Origin: Phycisphaerales bacterium
GTDB taxonomy: Bacteria; Planctomycetota; Phycisphaerae; WQYP01
Reading direction: 5' to 3'
DNA length: 33,268 nucleotides
NCBI GenBank assembly: GCA_009781185.1
Contig: WQYP01000033.1
Span: 1 to 33,268, forward strand
The position numbers and the translations under genes are program-made. This document shows positions 1-6,190 of the stretch, piece after piece. A model generated the notes under the pieces. That model was not told where the DNA came from. It did no database searches and saw nothing but the letters and a program-made list of their open reading frames with translations. How positions within the stretch are numbered: the stretch's first letter is position 1; each line of letters begins with the position of its first letter.

Positions 1-90
1 AGTTCAATTACCAGTATGAATATATAAGATTAAACGGGAGAGAACAGGAGTAGGAAAGCGAATGGGGAGCGGGAGTGGGTCGACGTGGGT

Positions 91-104
91 GGGGGGGGGG
101 GGGG
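91..104. repeat. Run of 14 G residues
   Basis: An uninterrupted G14 tract lies in a G-rich patch about 70 bases upstream of the first lasso precursor. Such tracts are prone to slippage, and also to assembly error. It is close enough to the precursor start to lie in or near its promoter, but no promoter could be assigned with confidence. Confidence 0.9.
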
Positions 105-153
105 TGGGTAGGAGGTAATGACACGTTTTTCTTCACATGGTATCCTTTAAAAC

Positions 154-163
154 AGAAAGGAGG
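154..163 (+). promoter_or_regulatory. Strong ribosome binding site of lasso precursor 1
   Basis: The sequence agaaaggagg ends nine bases before the ATG at 173. A near-perfect Shine-Dalgarno in front of a 39-codon frame is the main evidence that this small gene is translated. The second precursor has a related, weaker agaaaggaac before its ATG. Confidence 0.75.
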
Positions 164-172
164 TATGTTCTT

Positions 173-292
173 ATGAAGAAAGTAAAATCCGTACTCGTCA
201 TTAAAGATGCCGCCCAAAAAACATGTGGCGCTTATAATGACCACGAAAAAGAACGGTATTACTGGATTTATCCGCCATTCCCTGGGAAATAA
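173..292 (+). CDS. Lasso peptide precursor 1 (A1)
   Basis: A 39-residue precursor peptide. The leader would be residues 1-18 (MKKVKSVLVIKDAAQKTC) and the core residues 19-39, starting with Gly19. Seen: Thr17 at position -2, Gly at +1, acidic residues Glu25 (core 7) and Glu27 (core 9), then RYYW and a Pro-rich end (YPPFPGK). Known for lasso peptides: Thr at -2 is the recognition residue for the B peptidase, and the Gly1 amine is joined to an Asp/Glu at position 7-9 before the tail is threaded. Alignment with precursor 2 on ERYYW favours Glu9 as the ring acceptor. The leader lacks the YxxP motif common in actinobacterial leaders. The frame has a strong ribosome site and lies just before B and C genes, which makes the assignment firm although nothing in the core was matched to a known peptide. 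Confidence 0.85.
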   Translation: MKKVKSVLVIKDAAQKTCGAYNDHEKERYYWIYPPFPGK

Positions 293-320
293 GGAAGGCG
301 TATCGGCTAGTAATCACGTT

Positions 321-360
321 ACCACATGCCGGTCTGCATCAGGCCGGCATGTGGTTTTTA
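321..360 (+). terminator. Intrinsic terminator or attenuator between the two precursors
   Basis: Bases 321-332 and 344-355 form a perfect 12-bp stem (ccacatgccgg pairing with ccggcatgtgg) with an 11-base loop, followed directly by a T run. It lies after precursor 1 and only 19 bases before the ATG of precursor 2. It would therefore end some transcripts after A1 and set the A1:A2 ratio if both are read from one upstream promoter. Confidence 0.75.
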
Positions 361-378
361 TACCAGAAAGGAACTTTT

Positions 379-540
379 ATGCGAGATAAGAAAATAAACC
401 TCGTGCTTGTCATCAACAATACGGCCTCAAAAACATATGGCAACTATGACCGGTACCAAGAAAGGTATTACTGGACGTCGGACAAGCCACCATCGACGAC
501 ACAGCCGACGACACAGCCCAAACCGACAGGCCCAAAGTAA
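379..540 (+). CDS. Lasso peptide precursor 2 (A2)
   Basis: A 53-residue precursor. Leader residues 1-20 end in ASKTY, with Thr19 at -2. The core starts at Gly21 and runs to residue 53. Glu28 is core position 8 and is followed by RYYW, the same ERYYW block as in precursor 1, so an 8-residue ring is predicted. The core then continues into a long Thr/Pro/Gln-rich tail (TTQPTTQPKPTGPK), which is long for a lasso tail and may be trimmed later. The leader shares a VLVI block with precursor 1. The start at 379 is chosen over the in-frame upstream ATG at 349 because 349 falls inside the terminator hairpin, while 379 has a spaced agaaaggaac and matches the precursor 1 start. Paralogous precursors in one cluster are known in other lasso systems. 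Confidence 0.83.
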   Translation: MRDKKINLVLVINNTASKTYGNYDRYQERYYWTSDKPPSTTQPTTQPKPTGPK

Positions 541-553
541 AGTGGTTGCAGCG

Positions 554-684
554 TGCTCTGTCTCAATTCTCATCAGAGCCGCGACCGTCAGGGAGCGACC
601 CGTGCGACCATGCGGAAATAACGCCTGTCGCTCCCTGACGGTCGCGGCTCTGATGGCCGTGTACCGGAGAGTTGAGACAGAGCA
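554..684 (+). repeat. Hairpin (554-571 / 667-684) interrupted by a repeat element
   Basis: Bases 554-571 and 667-684 are inverted repeats matching at 17 of 18 positions. They enclose a family A element (572-654) plus a few bases. Without the element they would form a simple strong hairpin between precursor 2 and the B gene. The element therefore appears to have inserted into the loop of an existing hairpin. The structure could separate expression of the precursors from that of the enzymes. Confidence 0.75.
572..654. repeat. Family A palindromic element, copy 1
   Basis: An 83-bp element bounded by atcagagccgcgaccgtc on the left and its complement gacggtcgcggctctgat on the right, with inner arms around gggagcgac. 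The central tgcggaaataacgcctg is shared with the copies at 12450 and 33193. It is non-coding and MITE- or REP-like. Confidence 0.9.
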
Positions 685-724
685 GTTGCGGCGGCGTTTT
701 GTTTAGTTAATCATTGGTATTTTT

Positions 725-1441
725 ATGTATTTGCACATTAATAAATATATCTATTGCGTGTATTTCAACGACAGTTTAATTGTATTAAATTTGAAGAAAA
801 ATCAATATCTGGTGTTGCCCGAATCGTACGCTGAAATTATGCATATCGTGCTCGATCATGAATATGGCCAATACGATAAAGGCGGCTCGCCGGATGATTT
901 TGACGCCATCGTTGAAGAATTACAGAACATGGGAATTTTTTCCCGCCAAAAATACGGGGAGCGCTGCGATTATACATTGGTGAAGAAAGGATGTTCCGCG
1001 GGGGCACCGAACGTGGATTGGAGGATGCGCAAGGCTGACGGCAGTATCGTCCTATCCAGGAGTGATACTTTTAAGGCATATTTATATCTGCTGAAAGTAT
1101 ATTTTATATTGAAGGTCTTTGGTTTTTACTCGCTGATAAAGAGTATTAAAAAAAGCGGGAAAACCGGCGTAAATGAAGTTGACGCCGGGAAATTTGACAA
1201 ACTTGTCGCCGCCTTGAATCGCGCGTGTTTTTATTTTCCCACAAGGGTCAAGTGCCTGGAATGGTCCGCGGCCCTGGTGTTCATGGGGCTGAAGAGAGGA
1301 TTGAAATGCAATATTGAAATCGGCGTCCAGAATTTGCCGTTTGTCGCACACGCCTGGGTCAGAGCGGGGGGTAGCGTGGTTGCCGATGACGAGAGCTTGC
1401 CGGAAAATTTGTCCGTGATTCTTTCAGAGCCCTATCGTTAA
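725..1441 (+). CDS. Lasso peptide B protein: RRE domain fused to leader peptidase
   Basis: Cuts the leader from the precursors so that the cyclase can use the freed Gly amine. Residues 1-80 resemble a PqqD-like RiPP recognition element: short beta strands (VYFNDSLIVLNLKKNQYLVL), then helices ending VEELQNMGIF. It would bind the leader. Residues 165-225 match the transglutaminase-like lasso peptidase domain, with Cys177 in TRVKCLEWSAAL, His209 in PFVAHAWV and Asp221 in VVADDE. The 32- and 12-residue spacings equal those of the McjB triad as I recall it (C150, H182, D194). RRE and peptidase are fused as in McjB, whereas many Gram-positive clusters split them into B1 and B2. The ATG at 725 has no clear ribosome site, so the start is the least certain part. 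A+T-rich like the C gene, which follows after 16 bases. Confidence 0.85.
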   Translation: MYLHINKYIYCVYFNDSLIVLNLKKNQYLVLPESYAEIMHIVLDHEYGQYDKGGSPDDFDAIVEELQNMGIFSRQKYGERCDYTLVKKGCSAGAPNVDWRMRKADGSIVLSRSDTFKAYLYLLKVYFILKVFGFYSLIKSIKKSGKTGVNEVDAGKFDKLVAALNRACFYFPTRVKCLEWSAALVFMGLKRGLKCNIEIGVQNLPFVAHAWVRAGGSVVADDESLPENLSVILSEPYR

Positions 1442-1457
1442 GAAAGAGAAATTGACC

Positions 1458-3278
1458 ATGATTATTTTTGGTGTTTTCAATGATCCGGAAGGCAAATATG
1501 CCGGCTGTCACGAGTCGATAGGCCTGCCTTCCGCCGAATATGGGCATATTTTTCGCCATAAAAGCGGGTTGCTCGATCTTTCCGTTTACGATAAATGCGA
1601 TAGCAGTCGAAGCATCCTGACCTCAAGCGATTTTGTATTGATTGGAGAAGTTTTCAGTAAAACAACATACAAACAACTGACACAAGATGACATCAACGAA
1701 GGGATGAAAATTGATCCCCAAATATTGTCGGATCATTATTGGGGCAATTATATACACCTCTCGTTAAAATCAGAAAAAGAGATTGCGTTTACCAAGGATA
1801 TCGTGGGGCAAATCACCCTTTTTTACACCCTATTGCCCACGGGGGAATTGCTGTTTTCCTCTGAAATTGAAATACTGACCCGCCTGACGGGAAAAAACAG
1901 CTTGAATTACAGGTATTTCTCGTCATATCTTCTCAGAACGTTTATCACCACAAACGAGACCGCCTTTGAGGATATTTATGAGTTATTCCACGGGTGCACA
2001 GTGTCATACGGCGTTGATAATGGATTAAGCGAAAGCCGCGTGACGTGGGATCCGTTAAAATACATTAATAGATGCGACGACATGGCGGCCCTGGGGGTGA
2101 ATTTAGCGGACACAATATCCAACGTTATTAAAAGCCGGGCTCAAAAAAGCGACACTCTTGCGCTGGAATTTTCCGGCGGAGTGGATTCCACGGGCATTTT
2201 ATTTTTAACGCACGGTTTATTTGGTAAAGATAAGCATCTAAAACCAATCAACATGTTTCACCCCAATGTTTCATCTTCAGATGAAAGAAGGTATGCAAAG
2301 GTTACGACCGACAGATTAAATTTGCGCCTGACTGAATATGAATACGGGGAAAGCCTGCCTTATGATTATTTTGGCTATGATAAATATTTGAAGCCCAATT
2401 GGCCTACCTCTTCCTTGTCGTATTCAAAAATAAATGATGACATCGGCAAATTGGTGGATTGGAAAAACAAAGTGACTTTTCTCAGCGGCCACGGGGGAGA
2501 TCATGTATTCATGTATCCTCCGGCAATCACAACCATTTGCGATTTTCTGCTGGACGGCCATATTAGAGGCATCGGCGATAAATTCAAGAGTATGTATATG
2601 ACTTATAGAAGTCCATTATTGTTGATTTTTAAAAATATAATCAGAGGTTTTTTGTCCTATTACTTGTCCACGTATAAAGAAAAATGCATAACGATGGTGG
2701 AAGGCAGTCAAATAACCTCGCCCTGGATCAACAAAGAAGTGCATGCATATGATAAGAAAATAAAACATCACCCGTTTTATTACTTAAAAGACGGAAAAAG
2801 GATTCAGCCCGGAAAGTTCCACTTGATAGACGCTGTTTATCGGGCAATGTCCACCATTAAAGGCGATGTCAGAGGCGATGACGCCGTGCCCGTTTTCTTT
2901 CCGCTGTTGTCTCAACCCGTGATTGAATTGATCTTGTCCGTTCCAACCTACGAGACATATAAAAATGGAATAAGTAGATATCCCTATAGAAAATCAATTT
3001 ATGACAGATACAAAAGCGAAACGATTTGGAGGACCGATAAAGGCGCGACCACTGGCGTGTCACAAATGGGGCTGGCGAGAAATAAAGAGCGAATATTCGA
3101 CTTATGCTTAAACGGCGCCATGGTTAAGCAGGGATTAATCAACAGGGATGGCCTCCATCAAGGAATGGTCAACATGATGAACGGCGAAATTGATGATGTA
3201 TGGGCATTAACTAATTTATACTGTGCAGAGACATTTATTCGTTTGTATGGTTATAAAAACGAGAAACAAATGAATTAA
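1458..3278 (+). CDS. Lasso peptide cyclase (C protein, asparagine synthetase-like)
   Basis: Predicted to adenylate the side-chain carboxylate of the core Glu with ATP and close the macrolactam on Gly1. 606 residues. The N-terminal third resembles a glutamine-amidotransferase (Ntn) fold but begins MIIFGVF and lacks the catalytic Cys2 of true asparagine synthetases, as expected for lasso cyclases that do not use glutamine. The synthetase domain has the PP-loop SGGVDS at residues 239-244 and the GHGGDHV motif at 344-350. I chose the ATG at 1458. A TTG at 1452 is in frame and gives two extra residues. It follows B after 16 bases and is clearly co-transcribed with it. Low G+C, many AAA/AAT codons and long runs of A/T set it apart from the genes to the right and suggest transfer. 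Identity as a cyclase rests mainly on its neighbours. Confidence 0.87.
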   Translation: MIIFGVFNDPEGKYAGCHESIGLPSAEYGHIFRHKSGLLDLSVYDKCDSSRSILTSSDFVLIGEVFSKTTYKQLTQDDINEGMKIDPQILSDHYWGNYIHLSLKSEKEIAFTKDIVGQITLFYTLLPTGELLFSSEIEILTRLTGKNSLNYRYFSSYLLRTFITTNETAFEDIYELFHGCTVSYGVDNGLSESRVTWDPLKYINRCDDMAALGVNLADTISNVIKSRAQKSDTLALEFSGGVDSTGILFLTHGLFGKDKHLKPINMFHPNVSSSDERRYAKVTTDRLNLRLTEYEYGESLPYDYFGYDKYLKPNWPTSSLSYSKINDDIGKLVDWKNKVTFLSGHGGDHVFMYPPAITTICDFLLDGHIRGIGDKFKSMYMTYRSPLLLIFKNIIRGFLSYYLSTYKEKCITMVEGSQITSPWINKEVHAYDKKIKHHPFYYLKDGKRIQPGKFHLIDAVYRAMSTIKGDVRGDDAVPVFFPLLSQPVIELILSVPTYETYKNGISRYPYRKSIYDRYKSETIWRTDKGATTGVSQMGLARNKERIFDLCLNGAMVKQGLINRDGLHQGMVNMMNGEIDDVWALTNLYCAETFIRLYGYKNEKQMN

Positions 3279-3341
3279 AAACGAGGGCCATTTCAGGCGG
3301 GGGACCGGGGTATTGCGTGTTGGATGGCGCGAGCGCGGATT

Positions 3342-3469
3342 CGTCAGGGCAAACGCATTTGACCATCAGAGCCGCGACCGTCAGGGAGCGACCCGCGTTC
3401 TTCACGCATTGCCGCACGGTCGCTCCCTTACGGTCGCGGCTCTGAACTACAGGTGCGTTTGCCCTGGCG
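3342..3469. repeat. Inverted repeat (3342-3357 / 3454-3469) enclosing a family A element
   Basis: cgtcagggcaaacgca at 3342-3357 and tgcgtttgccctggcg at 3454-3469 are inverted repeats with one mismatch. The family A element at 3366-3445 lies between them. This is the second instance of family A inside an older palindrome. Confidence 0.8.
3366..3445. repeat. Family A palindromic element, copy 2
   Basis: Ends tcagagccgcgaccgtcag and acggtcgcggctctga; the middle diverges from copy 1. It lies between the cyclase stop and the ABC transporter, so copies 1 and 2 bracket the B and C genes. Confidence 0.9.
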
Positions 3470-3559
3470 GATTCGTGCCATGCCGTGTCGCGTGATTCGC
3501 GAATTCCGGAACCGCGGATAGAATAAGTGGCGATTTGGTTTGTTGAACCGGTGGGCTGA

Positions 3560-5563
3560 ATGAAGTCGAGTCGTCGAAGATTTGTGGAGTTTCGGGAGAA
3601 GATTCGCAAGGGGCTGCTGGATCCGATGCGTTATGCGGATCCGTCGGTGAAGCGTGACGAGTCCGCGGATGCGTGGCAGCATCGTGGCCGATGGGGCGGG
3701 CCGGCGACCAAGCATGTGTTCAAGTACAAGAAGAAGCGATTGGTCGGCGAGTATCGGGTGATGCTGCGGGGTTATGGCAAGCCGATGGCTGCCCTGTTCC
3801 TGGTGTTCACGCTTTCCACGTTTGCCACGATGACCACGCCGGTCATTCTCAAGTTGCTCATTGATTATGTGGCGAAGGGAAAGGGGCTGGCTGAGGCTCC
3901 GCAATTCGCGGCGTGGAAAGAGTATCTGCCTGACACCGCCTGGGGGTCGCTTGCGGCGCTCTCGTGGGTGATGGTTGCCATTACCATTTTGATCATCGCG
4001 TTTGACTGGATGCGGCTGCTGGCGACGCAGCGGATTAATTATCGTCTTGCCGGTACGTTGCGTCAGCGTCTGCATCGGCATTTGATTCGTCTGCCGTTGT
4101 CGCTGCTTTCGGACTATAAGACCGGCGGGCTTGTTTCGCGGATCATGGGCGATGTCGATCAGGTGGTTGGGGGGATTAACAATGCGATTATGACGCCGTA
4201 TGTGGCACTGTTGCGAGCCGCGTGCGTGATTTTCATGCTGTTTTTCACGAATCCCAGGCTTGCGGGCTGCATTATTTTGCTGATTCCGCCGATCTTGTTA
4301 ATACATATGTTTTTATTTCGTCGATTGCGGCCGATGTGGCGGAACGTCCAGGACGACCGATCCATGCTCTCGGCACGGCTCACCGATATGTACGGCGGCA
4401 TCCGCGTGGTCCGCTCCTTCAAACGCGAACGCTCCGAACTCAAGGAATTCGGGGCGTTGCAGGACACGATGATCCGCAAGCAGCAGTATACGGCGGTGCT
4501 GGGAAGGCTGCTGGGCACGGGGTGGGGCGTGTTCGGGCCGGCGATCGGCGTAGTGATCGTCTGGTACGGCGGATCGATGGTGCTCAACGGCAAGATGGAA
4601 ACCGGCGATTTGGTGATGTTTCAGAGTTACATTTTCCTGCTGCTTGGGCCGGTGACGCAGATGATCGATTCGATTCAGAATCTGCAGCAGAACCTCGGGG
4701 CGTTGGATCGGGTGGTGGATGTTTTGGAGCAGAAGTTGGATATGCCGGACCGTGCGGATGCCAGGGGTGTGGATGCGGCGGTGGTGGGAGGGAGCATTGA
4801 GTTGCGGGAGGTGCGGTTTGGGTATGTGCCGACGCGGGAGGTGATTCAGGGGGTGAGTTTGGAGGTGTCGGCGGGGCAGACAGTGGCGATTGTCGGGCCG
4901 TCGGGGTCGGGGAAGACGACGCTGGTAAATCTGGTGGCACGGTTCTTCGATGTGAATAGTGGACATATTATGCTGGATGGCATAGATATCCGCGACCTGA
5001 AAATCGAGGACTATCGCGGACTCTTTGCGATGGTGCTGCAGGATGTGTACCTGTTTGATGGGACGATTGCGGACAACATCGCCTACGGCCGGCGGCATGC
5101 GACGCGGGAGGAAATCGTCGCGGCGGCTCGCAAGGCAAATGCTTATGAGTTCATTATGGAGATGGAAAAAGGATTCGAGACGATCGTCGGCGAACGCGGA
5201 TCGAAACTCTCCGGCGGACAAAAACAACGCATCTCCATCGCACGAGCGATCCTGGCAAATCCCCGCATCTTGATCCTCGACGAAGCGACAAGTTCGCTCG
5301 ATTCGCGCACGGAACGGATGATCCAGGATTCGCTCAAGGAACTGATGGCCAAGCGTACATCTTTTGTGATCGCGCATCGACTCTCGACGATCATGCACGC
5401 CGATGTGATCGTGGTGCTGGTGGAAGGCAAAATCGTGGAGCAGGGGGCGCACGAAGAACTGCTGGACCGGCAAGGCGTCTATCACGATATGTTCATGCAG
5501 CAGTTCGCTAAACACCGCGATCCGACGATCGAACGAATCGATTGGGAACTTGCAAAAGAGTAA
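3560..5563 (+). CDS. ABC exporter, fused membrane and ATPase domains (possible lasso D protein)
   Basis: A half-transporter of 667 residues that would work as a homodimer in the inner membrane. An unusually long basic N-terminus (about 70 residues) precedes a six-helix membrane domain (about residues 75-350). The ATPase domain has Walker A GPSGSGKT at 446-453, signature LSGGQ at 550-554, Walker B LILDE with Asp574-Glu575, and the switch His606 (IAHRLSTI). The architecture fits both lasso D exporters (McjD type) and MsbA-like lipid flippases. For the lasso role: position just after C, and the usual A-B-C-D gene set. Against it: a 281-base gap with a repeat element, and a sharp rise in G+C to the host level. 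No peptidase C39 domain is seen. ABC exporter identity is certain; the lasso link is perhaps even odds. Confidence 0.93.
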   Translation: MKSSRRRFVEFREKIRKGLLDPMRYADPSVKRDESADAWQHRGRWGGPATKHVFKYKKKRLVGEYRVMLRGYGKPMAALFLVFTLSTFATMTTPVILKLLIDYVAKGKGLAEAPQFAAWKEYLPDTAWGSLAALSWVMVAITILIIAFDWMRLLATQRINYRLAGTLRQRLHRHLIRLPLSLLSDYKTGGLVSRIMGDVDQVVGGINNAIMTPYVALLRAACVIFMLFFTNPRLAGCIILLIPPILLIHMFLFRRLRPMWRNVQDDRSMLSARLTDMYGGIRVVRSFKRERSELKEFGALQDTMIRKQQYTAVLGRLLGTGWGVFGPAIGVVIVWYGGSMVLNGKMETGDLVMFQSYIFLLLGPVTQMIDSIQNLQQNLGALDRVVDVLEQKLDMPDRADARGVDAAVVGGSIELREVRFGYVPTREVIQGVSLEVSAGQTVAIVGPSGSGKTTLVNLVARFFDVNSGHIMLDGIDIRDLKIEDYRGLFAMVLQDVYLFDGTIADNIAYGRRHATREEIVAAARKANAYEFIMEMEKGFETIVGERGSKLSGGQKQRISIARAILANPRILILDEATSSLDSRTERMIQDSLKELMAKRTSFVIAHRLSTIMHADVIVVLVEGKIVEQGAHEELLDRQGVYHDMFMQQFAKHRDPTIERIDWELAKE

Positions 5564-5875
5564 AAGTTACAAAGTTAAAAGGTGGGGGAGGGCAAAAGTT
5601 TAGCCGCGAGCGGGGGGGCGATAGGCGAGCGCTCTTGGCATCGCCCGCAGCGCAGAGGTGAAATACCCCCATTCGCAGCCGTGGAGTGGAAACACCCCGA
5701 CCGATTCCGCTTGCCCTTAATGGAGGCCCCCCTCCTCGCAGCAAACAAATACGCCACCTCATGGGTTGGCGTCATTAACTTGGGAACAGCCAAAATCTGA
5801 CAAGATTCTGAGTTCTCCGCATCCATTCGCACACGTGCCTTCGGGCACTGTGTTGTTGCGTGTATGCCGTGCATG
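5564..5875. other. Gene-free stretch
   Basis: No convincing gene on either strand. Short frames here lack ribosome sites and recognisable products. The phrase caaaagtttagccg near 5593 recurs near 16491, suggesting shared repeat debris. Confidence 0.6.
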
Positions 5876-5995
5876 TTCGAGTTCTAGCGGGTGCGAGTCC
5901 CGCTCCAACCAGATGGAGGTGAAGGATAGCTGAACCCAAGGGCGTTCGTCGCGAAGCGAAGTCTGAAAGAAGGGGTGGGCAAAACGGGGTGGAAA
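5876..5995 (+). other. Possible 5' remnant of a group II intron
   Basis: The stretch contains agcgggtgcgagtcccgctcc, a short hairpin, then ctgaacccaagggcg and gtctgaaagaagggg...ggcaaaac. In order and wording this recalls domain I of some bacterial group II introns, as I remember them. No reverse transcriptase frame, domain V or 3' end follows, because a tRNA terminator begins at once. If correct it is a truncated relic. It could instead be an unrelated structured RNA. Confidence 0.3.
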
Positions 5996-6033
5996 AAGAG
6001 CGAGGAAACCCTATAAATCACAGGATTTCCTCG
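5992..6033 (-). terminator. Rho-independent terminator of tRNA-Leu
   Basis: On the minus strand the stem cgaggaaa / tttcctcg (plus-strand 6001-6008 and 6026-6033, extended by two GC pairs) is followed by a T run (complement of 5993-5997). It starts six bases after the tRNA 3' end, in the right orientation. Confidence 0.8.
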
Positions 6034-6038
6034 ATAAT

Positions 6039-6120
6039 TGCCCGGGACAGGAGTCGAACCTGCAAGCCTTGCGGCACTAGCACCTCAAGCTAGCGCGTCT
6101 GCCAATTTCGCCACCCGGGC
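6039..6120 (-). tRNA. tRNA-Leu (anticodon GAG)
   Basis: On the minus strand the acceptor arms gcccggg and cccgggc pair fully, with A as discriminator base. The anticodon arm is ctagc-ttgaggt-gctag, giving loop TTGAGGT and anticodon GAG, which reads CUC/CUU leucine codons. A long variable arm (tgccgcaaggctt) follows, as expected for a class II tRNA, then the T arm with ggttcgactcc. CCA is not encoded. The 82-base length is normal for tRNA-Leu. It has its own terminator and is divergent from the RNase P RNA gene about 70 bases away. Confidence 0.96.
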
Positions 6121-6190
6121 GAGAGATTGTTTATCATAGCTCAAGAAGGGCTTTGATGCCAATCTTCGGGGGAAATGGTATCATGGGTCG

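Noticed and set aside
407..706. 99-codon frame on the plus strand over precursor 2 and the family A repeat
   Set aside because: It overlaps the lasso precursor in another frame, has no ribosome site and reads through a palindromic repeat.
1458..3278. Housekeeping asparagine synthetase
   Set aside because: Cys2 required for glutamine use is missing, and the gene follows an RRE-peptidase gene and two lasso-like precursors.
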